A stretch of DNA of 64,000 nt from Oscheius onirici (lineage: Eukaryota; Nematoda; Chromadorea; Rhabditida; Rhabditidae), in NCBI GenBank assembly GCA_932521025.1, contig OW051471.1:3472001-3536000 (forward strand). The letters run 5' to 3'. This document shows positions 33,633 to 44,839 of this stretch, piece after piece. The translations under genes and the position numbers were made by a program. Below the pieces are notes generated by a model. That model saw only the letters and a program-made list of their open reading frames with translations. It was not told the origin of the DNA and ran no database searches. How positions within the stretch are numbered: position 1 is the first letter of the stretch; every line of letters starts with the position of its first letter.

Positions 33633-35473
33633 CTACGGCTTCTTGCCGAATTTACTCTTCAATTTCCTCGTTCCCTTCTTCTTCGGCTCCATCGACTCGG
33701 CCGACTCCAGGCGGACCTTCGAGTCTTTCTTCCTGGCAGTGAGAGTGCTGGGCTTCCTCGTGGTCAGCGTCTTCTCCATATCCGTCGTCGGTTCCATCGA
33801 GCTGCGAGGAGCCGATTCCGTCTTCTGTGTCATCTGCGTCTTGATAGCAGCCGGCGGCTCCACAACCAACAGCTCGGCCATCTTGCTCTCGGTCACAGCG
33901 TGTTCCATGAAGCGGGCTATGTCGCACATGGGCAGACGTCTGTCCTTGTCCACTTGGAAGATCTTGCTGTTCACAAAGTTGCGGAACTTGAGCGGAGTGT
34001 CTCCCGGCAGCTCCAGGAACTGTCCAGACTTGACGCGAGTCTTCGTCTCCGTGCTGGTCAGACCGTCGAAGGGCACAGCTCCATTGCTGAAGATCTCCCA
34101 GCAGCAGACGCCGAAGCTGTATACATCTGTCGCCATCGAGAAGACTTCGTCCTTTATCGTCTCCGGGGCAAGCCATTTGATTGGGAGTCTTAGGTCAACT
34201 TAGTTAGAACAAAGAAAATCTTACTTTACTTCCTTCCTGATCTTGTGTTCGGCGTCCGGTTTGTCGGAGAAGCGACTGAGACCAAAGTCGCTGATTTTGA
34301 CGACCTTCTTGGCCGAGTACAGACAGTTTCGGGCGGCGATGTCACAATGTACCAGTTTTTTGCTGTGGATGAAAGAGAGACCGGCCGCAGCTCCGCTGCA
34401 CATCTTGACCTTTTCTTTGATCTCGACAAGTCCCTCGTAGTTCCTCAGGTAGCGATTGATACATCCGAGTTCGGCCAGTTCCAGGATGATGCCAATCGGT
34501 TGCTCGAGAAGCATGACTCCCTCCAGACGGACTACATTCGAGTGTTTCGGCAGAGCCTTCATGATTTTTGCCTCCTTCATCATTTCCAGAATCTTCTCGC
34601 CGTGTTTGTGGCTGGGACTGTCGACGTACTTGGCCAATTTGACGGCCACCTTCCTCTGTACTCCCGTCTTCTTCGTCAGCACGCCTTCCTGGACCATCCC
34701 GAAAGCCCCTTCTCCCAGAACCTGTCCCAGTTTGACGTCCGAGTGCTTGTACTCCCACTTCTTGAGGGCGATTCCCTTCTTGAGCCGAAGAGCGGATCCA
34801 AGGCGACACATGTAGGGGTTCTGGCCGTAGTAGTCGACCAGTTCTCTGACTGTGCCAAAGGTCGTCTTCTCCTCAAAGTAGTATCGTCCGTTGTTGCGTA
34901 TGATGGCCTGAGTACTGGTTCGGACCTGTTCTCGGGCATCTGGCTGACCGATGGCCACTTCCTGTCCGGCTGGTGGCAGTTCTTTGTATCCGATCTGTAA
35001 AAAAGAGTGTGTTGTGAACGAAAGCAAAGTCCTACCGAGGCGAGGATTTGCATGCCTGTCGTGCCTTCGCTCAGACGCAGAAGAAAGTCGCCGTCCCTCT
35101 GGATCAGTTCGTGGGCAGCGTCTCGAACCAGATGACCGTGGTAGTAGGGCAGCTGCCTCAGTGCGTTTTCTTCTTCCTTCTCGAGCGGTGGCTCCGGCTT
35201 CTCATTCTCCAGCTCCGTCTCGCTCTTCTCCAGTCCCGAGTACTTCTTTTCGACGTCGGATCCTTTCTTCTCTCTGGTAGAAGTTTTTTTCTCCTGTCCC
35301 GAGTCCTTCTTCTCCCGGACAGATTCCTTCTTCTCGACTGCCGATTCTTTCGTTTCCAGTTCAGATTCCTTCTTCTCGATTCCATTCGTCTCCCTGGTGG
35401 ACGTCTTCTTCTCCAGTCCCGAGTCCTTCTTCTTCGGTTCCGGCTCGGTAGCGACGACCATCTTCGGCTCCAT
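33633..35473 (-). CDS. SH2-domain non-receptor tyrosine kinase (Fer/Fes-like, nematode SPE-8 type)
   Basis: A cytosolic tyrosine kinase of the Fer-derived SH2-kinase group that is much expanded in nematodes. ATG at 35473. The first about 100 residues are made of short Glu/Lys/Ser repeats (xEKKxS). The SH2 domain follows (PYYHGHLVRDAAHELIQRDG, FLLRLSEGTTG, TFGTVRELVDYY), then the kinase: GEGAFGMV, VAVKLAKY, LVHCDIAARNCLYS, KISDFGLSRF, PIKWLAPETI and DVYSFGVCCWEIF. The Asp of the catalytic loop is present but the usual HRD arginine is Cys (HCD). The tail is Lys/Ser/Thr-rich and ends KSKFGKKP. Three exons; the introns (about 36-45 nt) are in phase. Minus-strand AATAAA lies near 33593. In C. elegans such kinases are mostly sperm-expressed, including SPE-8; that role here is inferred. 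Confidence 0.9.
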
Positions 35474-36045
35474 TGTTTCGGACGACTGCAGGCGATCGAT
35501 TGGAAGTCTTCTGGACTTATTAGTCAAGTTTTTAGAAAACTTTGCAAACAAGTAAAACAAACTCTTGAAATCGTTTTGTTAATTGCAAAAGTTTTCTGGA
35601 ACAATTAATTCTGGAAATTGAATGTTTGCTACCAGGATCCACTAGACTTTTCGAAAGTTGTCTGCTGCTCAAAAAGGAGAACCAAGATTCCTATATGTTT
35701 GGTCATTCTGCACGCCTGAGCACCAGAACCCAAAGAAAGTTGGTCGAAGCGAGCAGGTTGCTCCCCAACTAACAGTTTTGTCTTTGTGTCCCCTGCCAGA
35801 AACAATGAAAAGAAATTTTTTTTGAATTTTCATTTTATGTTTTTCCGTGTTCCATTTGATGTTTCTTCTTTTATCAGAGAATATCAGAAGCGAGAGGGCG
35901 CAGTGGCAGGAGGCGCCAGCGTCAATCAAATGGTCCCAAGTTCCCCTCAGTATAACCCCTCAAGCAGTAGGAGCTTGTCTCTCAGAGGATTCTTCGGAGC
36001 TCTGGCGTTGATAGGGAGTAACTTTACTTTTTTACTTTACTTTTA
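35474..36045. other. Intergenic region between the two kinase genes
   Basis: No coding frame is supportable; T-rich around 35815-35880. The genes are on the same strand about 570 bases apart. Confidence 0.4.
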
Positions 36046-37538
36046 TCAGAGCGGCAGAATCTGCTCTTTGAAGTGTTTCGGATCGGCGCAGGGGTAGAGC
36101 AGGAACTCCGATTCCGTCGTCTTCTTCTTCGAAATCTCGACGGCCGTCTGAGTCTCCTGCTCGGGGCGCTTCTCATCCTCCCAGTCGTACTTGTCCGAGA
36201 AGGAGTAGCCTTCCCTCCTCATGGTCGCCATCAGCATCTCGTAGATCTTGAAGTAGTCAGGACGGCAGCCGTAGCTCAGCGTCCTCAGGTAGACGGCCAT
36301 GTCGACGAATTCCGGTGGGCATTCGTTGAAGAGTTCCTTGTCCGGCGTCGTTCTCTTGAGGTAGGCGATTTCTTTTTCCTCCTTCTTGTGCCACTGCAGA
36401 CCGACATAGAGCTCGACCAGCATGTAGAGCATGGCCCAGAGGTCGTCGACTCGGCCCTGTTCCTTTCTGTCGTGCACGTTGAGGCTGCAGTAGCGCAGCG
36501 TGCCACGCAATAGAATCGAGCGACGAGGCTCCCGGAGCTTGACTTGCTTTCCGGTACGATCCACGAACCTTCGAGCCATACCTGGAAGAGGCTTTGGTTT
36601 ACAGACTAGAGCCCTTTTGTCACATCTACAGTAACATCCATCTCTCATCTCGCTCTCTACAAACATGCACAGTGTCAGACTCTCTACCAAGAAATCTTTG
36701 CTTGACATCACAATGTATTCCTTCACCTTCCTTCTCAGACTTGGCTCTACACAGTTCCGATCTCCTCCAACAGACTCGAATTGTACAGGTCATAGCGTCG
36801 GTTTTAACTAGCTCTACTCGCCTGTATGTATACAGTAGATCTACCGCGGCCTTTTAGATCTGTGCCTCTTTCAAGCTCTCATTTTACATTATCCAACTCT
36901 ACTGCTTTCCACTCCTCAAGTGGCTCTCACATGACACGACAATACAGATCTACCGTAATGTCTTCTGTCTTTCTGTTTGTTACTCTGTCCCACATAAGAA
37001 AAATAAACTAACCGTAGTCGATGAGGAAGAACATGCGTTTGTCCCTTCCCACGTATCCGTTCATCATATTTCCCGGCTTGCAATCCCGATGAATGTAGCC
37101 AATCTCATGGACTTGTTTGATGGCGTAGAGAGTGTGGACTCCGATTCTGATGAGGGTGCTCTCGCAGAATCCCTCCTTGCACTGGTGCTTGAGACTGAAG
37201 AGGTCGCTTCCGCACAGGGTCATCACCATGTAGTTGTACTGTTTACGTTTTCCGCTCTCGATCAGGCGGATGACATGTTTCCTGTCCTTCAAGCTGGCCA
37301 GCGTGGCGACTTCCAACTTCAGCACCCCGTGGTCTTCCTCGGTTCGGAGCTCAGCCTTCAGTGCGCAGATGTAGTTTTCGCCTCGCTTCGGATCCAGAGA
37401 GCGCACTCGGTAGACGCTTCCACAACCTCCAGATCCGAGCTTTTCCAGCACTTCCCAGCGTCTTCGGACTATCTTCCCAATGGCGAAGTTGAGGGTCCCG
37501 TTGACGACTTCGGTACCGATTCCTCTCGTCTCCTCCAT
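36046..37538 (-). CDS. Tau-tubulin-kinase-like / CK1-superfamily protein kinase
   Basis: Two exons (37538-37013 and 36581-36046) give 353 residues. Kinase features: a glycine loop LEKLGSGGCGSVYRV, lysine in CALKAEL, YIHRDCKPGNMM catalytic loop of the CK1 type, and FFLIDYGMARRF in place of DFG. The activation segment GTLRYCSLNVHDRKEQGRVD and DDLWAMLYMLVE match the TTBK pattern 'GTxRYAS...DDLWS'. The protein ends soon after the domain. The intron (37012-36582) is in phase across DYG|MAR. TTBK-like kinases are hugely expanded in nematodes and many are sperm-specific. Catalytic Lys, HRD Asp and the metal-binding Asp are all present, so activity is likely. Confidence 0.9.
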
Positions 37539-37661
37539 CGCCTTCTTCTGATGTTGCTGCCGTCTTGAATAGTTTTCAACTAATTGCAGTTTTTGAAAGT
37601 TATTAATTATTCAAAACTCTATCAAAAACTGTCTAAATTACCACAACTTCCGAATCCACTT

Positions 37662-37770
37662 TAAATTGCTCCCAGGTCTCTGTGTGTGTGTCTGTCGGAA
37701 GCTCTGAGGATAAGGAGGGGAGCTTTGTGCGCAGTTTTTAACAAGTCGCGACAGGAAAATCAAGTGCGTG
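37662..37770 (+). repeat. Dispersed repeat family B, copy 1
   Basis: TTAAATTGCTCCCAGGTCTCTGTGTGTG...TCTGTCGGAAGCTCTGAGGATAAGG is shared with about 47998-48175 (same strand) and with 56284-56325 and 56521-56573 (opposite strand). It ends in a segment TTGTGCGCA...AATCAAGTGCG shared with the 48-kb copy. Confidence 0.55.
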
Positions 37771-38205
37771 AAGTCTTCTAACGATTTGGTAGTTTCTTTG
37801 AAGGTACAGGGGGTGACTGGAGCAGAGTGACAAGGGAAGAATGGAGAGGGAACTGGAACTGAGGGTCCGAGAAAGAGGTGATAGAAGAAGACAAGGAATC
37901 TTTAGCCATGGAAGGGCGGTGCTATCCTTGTGCTTGGTAATCTCCAAGTTTTGTAATTAATTTCTCGGGATCGCGGTGCTGAATGGTACTGAAGTTGTCT
38001 ACTCTTGGCACGCAGACAAGCCCTCATGAGATAAATTCACTAAATGTAGTCTTAAACAGAGGGTAGAGAAGACTGTTTGGTGTGAGAGAGTCTAAACACC
38101 ACCATTTCAAATGGAGTCTCTTGTGGTTCTCCTAGATGTTTCTTCTCCTTTATTCATGCTCACATGCAGAAAGTACAGGAAAACAAGTTACTCAAAGAGT
38201 CTCTT

Positions 38206-38814
38206 TCATTGTTGGTCTTCTTCCTCTCTGGGCGAGGTCTTGGGCGATGTCTGACGGAACTTGGTCCACATTTTCTGATACTCATCGTAGCGTTTCTTCG
38301 CCTCGGCACTCCAGCGACTGTTCGCTGCGTCTTGTTCTGAATTTTTGGCTTGATATCGGAGACAGTGGTGCGCCAACTCTTACAATATTTGTCGATAGGC
38401 CCTTACAATATTTGTCTCTTACAATATGTTTGAAACCCAGCTGCGTATCGATATTTGCCTAAGAGTTGGTGCGTAATCGTCTTTTTGGCTATACGGTATC
38501 TCGGATTCGAATTCCTACCTCTTTTGCTCTTCTTATAGACCTTGATCAATTGTTCAGCTCCTTCTTCGATGTTCGGAATTGGACGAGTTCCCGTTGCGAC
38601 TATCTGAACACTCAATTATCCTCTTCTAGAAAAAAAAGTACCGCCGTTGGTATAAGATCAGCACTCCCGTAATTGAAGGGAATCTGACTGGAACTGATGG
38701 CAGCTACTGGAGTTGGGAGGTGTGGCGTTGGAACACAGGGAGCATGTTCCAGAATCTCAATCATCGGAGTTCGAGAGCCACTGGCAGCCAGTCGGAGAAA
38801 GAGGCGTTCGGAGG
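38206..38814 (-). CDS. Unrecognised gene fragment, two candidate exons (tentative)
   Basis: A terminal exon candidate (38336-38206, after an AAATTCAG acceptor) reads NSRWSAEAKKRYDEYQKMWT, then Ser/Pro/Glu-rich to a stop. An upstream candidate (38814-38642, after CCTTCAG and before GCG|GTAC) reads SERLFLRLAASGSRTPMIEI and ends DLIPTA. Their phases do not match directly, and the DNA between them holds a short inverted repeat (CGCCAACTCTTA near 38375 and TAAGAGTTGGTGCG at 38459) that may be an insertion. It may be a broken gene, or an exon may be missed. No family recognised. Confidence 0.3.
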
Positions 38815-38819
38815 CTGAA

Positions 38820-39680
38820 GGGGGTATAAATGTGTATCAGGTTATGTCATTCCCTATATTGAATGGAACCTAGACAAACAACGAAATTAGTAGTTTTCCA
38901 AATCTCTACCATGCTCTCAAACAATGACGGAGCAATGCAACAGATAAAATGTAAACACGAGATCTACCTGAACTCAAAGGTGCCCACAACTTTTCTGTCA
39001 AAATCCTACGGATATCAGCCGTCAGATTCCAGAGGGGATCTGTTCAAGAGTTTGCACTATCAAGACCTATAAGGCTGATTCTTCTCTCACCAGCTATAGT
39101 CCTCTGAACAAACAAGTTTAACTAGTTCTTTTCCAGATAGCCTGACAACGCCTCCTTCCAAATTTAGGATATTCACAAAAGTTTTTGATTTCTCTAGATT
39201 TGTGACTGTGTAGTTCTCTTCGCTGTGAGATCCGTTTGGTTTCATTTAACAGTAAACATTGAATACTCAGTCAAGTGCGCTGCGAAAATTTAACTGACTA
39301 TTCAATGTTTGTTTTCTAAAATGGCTCTCCCACAATAAATGTATCTTCTGAGACAGACTATATTAATCTGTAAAGCAGCTACCGTAACCTGTCCGCTTAG
39401 AAATCCAGGAGTCTTTTCGGGTCTCTGGTTAGAGCCGGAAAGAAACTCTACTTTACTGTGAAGCAGTGATCGATTTAAACTCAGACTATTTCTGGCGATT
39501 CAAGACAGAACATATGAGCCTACTCTCATTCCATCAAGAAATATAATCTGAAAACAACAAGAAAAGCTCTCTTCTACCAATCAGAGCTGCATGCTTCATT
39601 CGTTCAAACTATAAGCAACCAAAAATGGAACATAAAATGTGTTTATCAGTACCCATTCGTATCACTGAGGAGGTTGATTT
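38820..39680. other. No supportable gene
   Basis: Short frames only. This is the region downstream of the K2P channel stop (39681, minus strand). Confidence 0.4.
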
Positions 39681-42600
39681 TTAAAACTCTGAATAATAAT
39701 TTCGGTTACTTTGCAGGACGACCAGGTCGTCGTCGTCCACATAGTTGATCGTCCCGGATTCCAAGGCGCGCCAGTAGTTCGAATTGAGCCAGTCGCGGTC
39801 TTGCTGAAATGTAGATGATTTGGTCCTTTAAACAAATTTAAGGCTTTGATAGAAAAGAAGCTTCACGTTAGTCTAGTTTAGAGGAAAATTTAGTAAAAGA
39901 GAGGCATAGAAGAAGAGAGGCAGACTGGGTACCTGCATCGGAACACCTGGAAGTAGGCGGATCATTTTCTGAACGGATTATAGGGTTTTTTGGTTCGAAG
40001 GCGATCAGGTCCCATATTATTGGTCAAAAGATAAACTGTATGACCGTAATTCTATTGCTTTTCGCGCCGAAACCAACTTGCGGATAAACGTTGAATACTC
40101 AGTGAAAATACGCAGCTAAAATTGGCCGTATAGGGTCTCGCGATGAATAAGTATTGGGCTGCGGTACTATGCTCAGAACAAAAACTCCGACTCACCCTCA
40201 ACGTTCCCAACTCTCCTGCCTCGACTTTGATGGCATCGTCGACGAACTTGTCAATGTTCAAATTCTCCAAGTCTTCGATCGGTACATTGAGCTGATCGCC
40301 CAAGTTTTTGACCAAGGCCTTCATACTAATTCTGAAAGAAAAACCACTAAAAGTTTACAGTCAACTCACTTCTGTCCCCCGAACCAGATCTGAACATTGC
40401 CCATGTTCTCCATCTTCCTTCCGAAATAGTGCAATTTTTTCAAGGTGTCGGCTGCGATTTCGATGGCTATCGTGGTCAGGGCTAGACCGACTGCCACGTA
40501 GATCAAAGTGAAGACCTGAAGATTTTTTGGTTGTACTGAAATATGACTAATTTGGTCAACCGAACTTCTGAACTGCTACTGTGCTTGGACCAGGCCTACC
40601 TGATCAAAAGAGAGTTCGGGCCTAACAATAAGTCAGAAGCTCCTTTTTTAAAACCAGTATAGTTCCCTACTCCTGTTTCACCTGAAGGCTATTGAATTAC
40701 GGTGATCTGCTCTTCTGCCTGATTGTGAGCATCGGATGGTTCGCAAATTTTCCCTTTTTTCTCGAATACCCCTTCTCAAAGGATGATTTACGTCAATTGG
40801 CCCGACAAAAGTGTGTGTGGGGAAAGGATAAAGAAGGCATGAAATACGAGACGCCAGGGAACATGACTTTTGATATTTTATGTGCGTGGAAAACCAAAAG
40901 GACTTACCAGCCATTCTCCCTTCTGCGGCACAAGGTCTCCAAGACCGATTGTCGTCAGTGTGACAAAGTTGAAGTAGATTGCCTGTAAAATGTTGTACTG
41001 AGAAAACAAATGGTCTTGCCGCGAAAAAGTCCATATTCGGTTCGTAGGCAGCAATTATGAGACTTCCGACGATGATGTAGAGAATGAAGGAAAGGAAGAG
41101 TATGGCTCCATCGGCTGCTTGGCTGTCTTCAGGATCTGGTTCCTCGGGCTCCGAAGTGGATCCCTCCGAAGACTTTTCCTGAAATCTCTTGTTGACGAGG
41201 TCATCCATTTGTGAGAAGACTCCCTCGAGAGACACATAATAAGGATGAGAGAGAGAGTGGACAAGAAAGTTGCCAACTTGTCCCCGGGGAAGAGTCAAGA
41301 GGTTACGACACATTTTTCGGCACTTTTGAAGAAGAAGAAATTATATTTTGTAATCGATCAAGGGAAACAGACGGGGCTCTACTTCATCTGGTTAGACAAT
41401 GAGTCTTAGAAATGTTCAAGAGTCTTGTGAGATTCTGTTAGGTTGATCTGACCAATGGATATTGAAAGGCTGTAGGTTCAGCTCACTACACATTGATGCT
41501 ACTGTACGTCATGTAAGAAAAACGTTGTAATTGATCCGGTTTAGAGCAGCCGAACAACATGTCGAGCTGAACAAACAATGTGTAAACTCGAAAGTAGCTG
41601 TACTTTCGGACGGATAGTTAGTTGTGAACGTCTTTAAACAGTTTGCTAAATACATCTAAACTATTAAAGAGCTATGGTGTCTGTGGCTGACTCTGTCTGT
41701 TTGGATGTCTGTTTGTCCATGGCCACGAGAAACGTCGTAGCAAGTCAAGAGTTGACAGAATCAGATAGTAAATAACTTTGGAACTTGGAGTTTTTTGACT
41801 TTGGCTTCTACTGTGTCAGAGTCAAGTATAAAGCTTTAGAAAATGATAAAGAGTATATAGAAATGTCACGCTACGACACCGCCAGGCGAAGAAGTTCTCT
41901 CGTATTAAAACGCTAAGCTCGCCCGAAGTGTCCGGCTACCACGTCCGTTTTTCGAAATAATCCTCTTTTCACTGTTTTCAAGTCCCTCTATGGTTTGGTA
42001 CTCTGAAGCCGCAGGTGAAGTCATGTCCTGTCAAAAATTTAGACAACAATTAAGTTTTGAACTTGGAAAGTTCTATTACTGTTGTAGAGGTACGAAATGG
42101 GGTACGACGTCGTCAGACGACAAAGTCGGCTGGTCTAAGAAACTACGATGTGAGCAGCTTGTACCAGCCCTCGGTTAAGCCTTGCTCCATTGCTATTATT
42201 CTACCGTCCTTTGAAAAATCCTTGGACTTTTTGTTTTATGAAGTTTATACTATCTGACCTATACATCAACCGCAAAAAGTATAGTTTGAACCAATGAGAC
42301 CTACCAGTTTGGACTGCTTATCGACGAGATGCTGTTTCTCCTTCACAGTTCCGGCATGAGTTCGACAGGCTCTTCGACAGCTCCGAAGACATTTGATTGC
42401 CGGCTTGGCGCAGAATTTCAACAGTGTCGCCAAGAATTTTCCCAGATTCGCGATAACCAACATCGTTATCGGGACTCCGATCAGACCGTAGAAAATGACG
42501 AATAGACGACCCATATCGGTTCGCGGGACGACGTTACCGTAACCTGACAATTTAAAATAAAATCTACAGAAACTGTCTTACCAATAGTTGTGATGACGGT

Positions 42601-44836
42601 GAAGCAGAAGAGAACAGCGTCTGTTAAACTCCACATATCGACGTCGGAAGAAGCCACTTTTTGTGAATCTTGTGTTGCCTTCTCTTGTAATTTCAAGAGT
42701 TCCGGCATATAGCAACGGTCCAGTTGCTGGAGATGTTCGTTGCCAAAGTTCTGAAAGGGCTTTATAAAAAACGAAACAAGATATTTCTTGCCGTTGCACA
42801 ATTTGAAGAAGAAGCAATCTTGTTCATGGCGGACAAGACGCAGTTTTTCGTTCGACTCACTGAAATGTAGATATTTACTTCACTGTAAAGAACACAATGT
42901 TGTTAGTTCTATCTACCCGGGTGGTATACTTTATTCCCCCCCCCCCCCGTGGCCATTCAGCGCGGGTAACCATAACTTAACCTGCTCCTATCGACCCTAT
43001 AAAATTTGTCGGAGGCGTCTGTAACACCAGTCAAGACGTGTACATAAACATTAGAAAATGTATGTAGCCTTTCCTAAAGATAAATCTTGACAAGTTTAGC
43101 AGAAATTAGAGTTAGACTTGATACGACAAGTAAAAGGATAACTGACAAAAACAGGCTCCAAAACAGTTCGTTCCGAATGAGCGTTTGTGACTCGTCATGC
43201 TTTGGTTCCCAAATAGGCTTCTTTCAGAAAGTAAAGAACACTTTCTAGTTGTCGCTAGCTTTGCGGCTGCTTAAAGTTCCAAACAGTCGTTGTTCTTTTT
43301 GACGCAAAAGAGCAAACCCCCAATGAAATCCGCTCCGCCCAATTACCAAAAGAGCAATTAGTAATCTCCGTGCTCTGTTATCTATTTTACCGAATCTCCG
43401 TGTCGGGGTCATAATGTAATTGCCCCGAAATGATTTAGGTCCTGCTATTCCTTCAGGGACTAACAGGATTCATCGGAACGCGAATTGGGGGAACAACTCA
43501 TTTGCATAGAAGGAGACAAATCTGATAAGAGAGCTCACTCGAATGGCGCACTTCGTGTTCCTGCTGTCGCTTGACACGTCGGGCATTCGGCGGCGGATCT
43601 TCGTGTTCCTGAAAAGAGAAATGAGTGGGCTTTCCAAAGGAGGAAGTCTATCTGTTTGCTGGCAGACACGCGCGAAATCCCACCTGGACTAACTGAGTCC
43701 CGTTCTTTGCCTCAATTCGACGGATGATTTCAGCTCCGGCTAGAACGTAGACGGCGACGATGAAGACCATTCCGCAGTGAAGCATGTACGGCCACCACTG
43801 AATGATATTTGTTTTGGATCTAGGGAACACTAGGTCTTTTCATTTCGGTTCGAGTGTCACCCACGGCTAATTAAAGAAGAAGGAAGAGGACCACAACCTA
43901 ATTTTGGTGGAGAAAAAAAGGTCTTCTTCCTTATTTGGTGGTACACGTGAACTGATATTGGGAGATTTTACCCGAACGAACAAGTTTGTCCAAAAGTTCA
44001 GTGTAAACTTCTTGATCGAGAAACTGAATAGTCTCATTGAGAAATCTTGACATATCCAGTGTATTTGAACTTGAGATCCCAGCTTTACAAGCTGTTCTTG
44101 CGCGATTTGTCAAGCATTGTCAAATTTTCAAACTCTGTGGCGTTTATCACGGTTCATCTGCGGTCCATAAGTCTTCATAGGATTTGCACAGATTGAAGCT
44201 GTAAGACTAGAATACAGTTCGAGTTGTTCTAAATGAGCGATTCGTACTTGTTTAAGTAAACTGCTTCATTTCTTCCAATTACCTTCATCAGACATTCATA
44301 TTGGAATGAAATGAGGTCAACTGTGTTCGCTCCGAGGGCACTAGACCAGACGGATACTCCAAAACGAAGGAAAGAGAACTGGCTAGACATAGAAGTCATC
44401 TTGGAAATATTTTCCAATTTTAGACTTCCTGACAAAAACGGATGAAAACAGTCTACATTGAATAGAACGGGAATAGCTTACCAAGAGCAGAGTCTATTTG
44501 TTCATTGTCGACAGTCCTTTGCTGTCAGCATAAATTGTTTTTTTTTGCCTGAATCTCATTGTCAGCGTTTATTTCATCGAAATCTTTTTCCTAATTCAAG
44601 GCATGTTCTGTATATGAGCTTCGGACATCTTCAAGAGGCACGCAACTATAGGGGCCAGAGTTCTCATAACTCTTCTAGAAGAGAGTTATACTGAAAGTAT
44701 CGACTTTCTAAACCAGGATGACACATTGCTTGAGACTGTTTCTGATGATAAATATGGAACTAGGAAAACAAAGATTTACCTGAGCGAGGTTGATTTTCTT
44801 CTTCGTGGCTTGCGTCTTTCGGGAGTGAAAGACCAT
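39681..44836 (-). CDS. Two-pore-domain potassium channel (TWK/K2P)
   Basis: A background K+ channel of the plasma membrane, working as a dimer. Exon 1 (44836-44780, MVFHSRKTQATKKKINLAQ) joins in phase to TM1 (43797-43684, WWPYMLHCGMVFIVAVYVLA). Further exons give the extracellular cap, pore 1 SLTDAVLFCFTVITTIGYGN, TM2 (FVIFYGLIGVPITMLVIANL), a basic loop, TM3 (ILFLSFILYIIVGSLIIAAY), pore 2 IYFNFVTLTTIGLGDLVP and TM4 (VFTLIYVAVGLALTTIAIEI), ending VLQSNRNYYSEF. Both selectivity filters (TIGYG, TIGLG) are intact. The intron before pore 2 (41019-40983) uses a GC-AG splice pair. The exon at 43608-43539 does not join in phase to the next (42859), so a small exon may be missed. Introns 1 and the one near 41.3-42.3 kb are large and repeat-bearing. 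Confidence 0.9.
41660..41740 (+). repeat. Dispersed repeat family A, copy 3 (partial)
   Basis: GCTATGGTGTCTGTGGCTGACTCTGTCTGTTTGGATGTCTGTTTGTC resembles the 5' part of the copies at 391 and 13408. It lies in a K2P intron. Confidence 0.5.
42938..42951. repeat. Poly-C tract
   Basis: A run of about 14 C in a K2P intron. A comparable run of about 16 C is at 61483-61499. Such runs are prone to length error. Confidence 0.6.
43931..44667 (-). pseudogene. Decayed secreted-protein gene nested in the K2P first intron
   Basis: A signal-peptide-like start (MRTLAPIVACLLKMSEAHIQ) leads into a frame that continues only after a shift. It then reads EKDFDEINADNEIQAKKNNL with two in-frame stops (…LN*EK…, …LC*QQ…). 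Past those the frame runs cleanly over three or four exons joined at good splice sites: TVDNEQIDSALG, MSSQFSFLRFGVSVWSSALG, ISFQYECLMKVIGRNEAVYL, NFNLCKSYEDLWTADEP, then TLDMSRFLNETIQFLDQEVY to a stop at 43931. The downstream part looks like a small Cys-containing extracellular domain I cannot name. The mixture suggests a recently decayed gene, or alternatively a live one whose first exons I misread. Confidence 0.4.
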
Positions 44837-44839
44837 TTT

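Noticed and set aside
33652-35385. Several long frames on both strands over the SH2 kinase
   Set aside because: All overlap the kinase coding sequence and lack motifs; codon-bias shadows.
38505-38518. B-box-like GGATTCGAATTCC
   Set aside because: It is a short palindrome with no A box at the right spacing.
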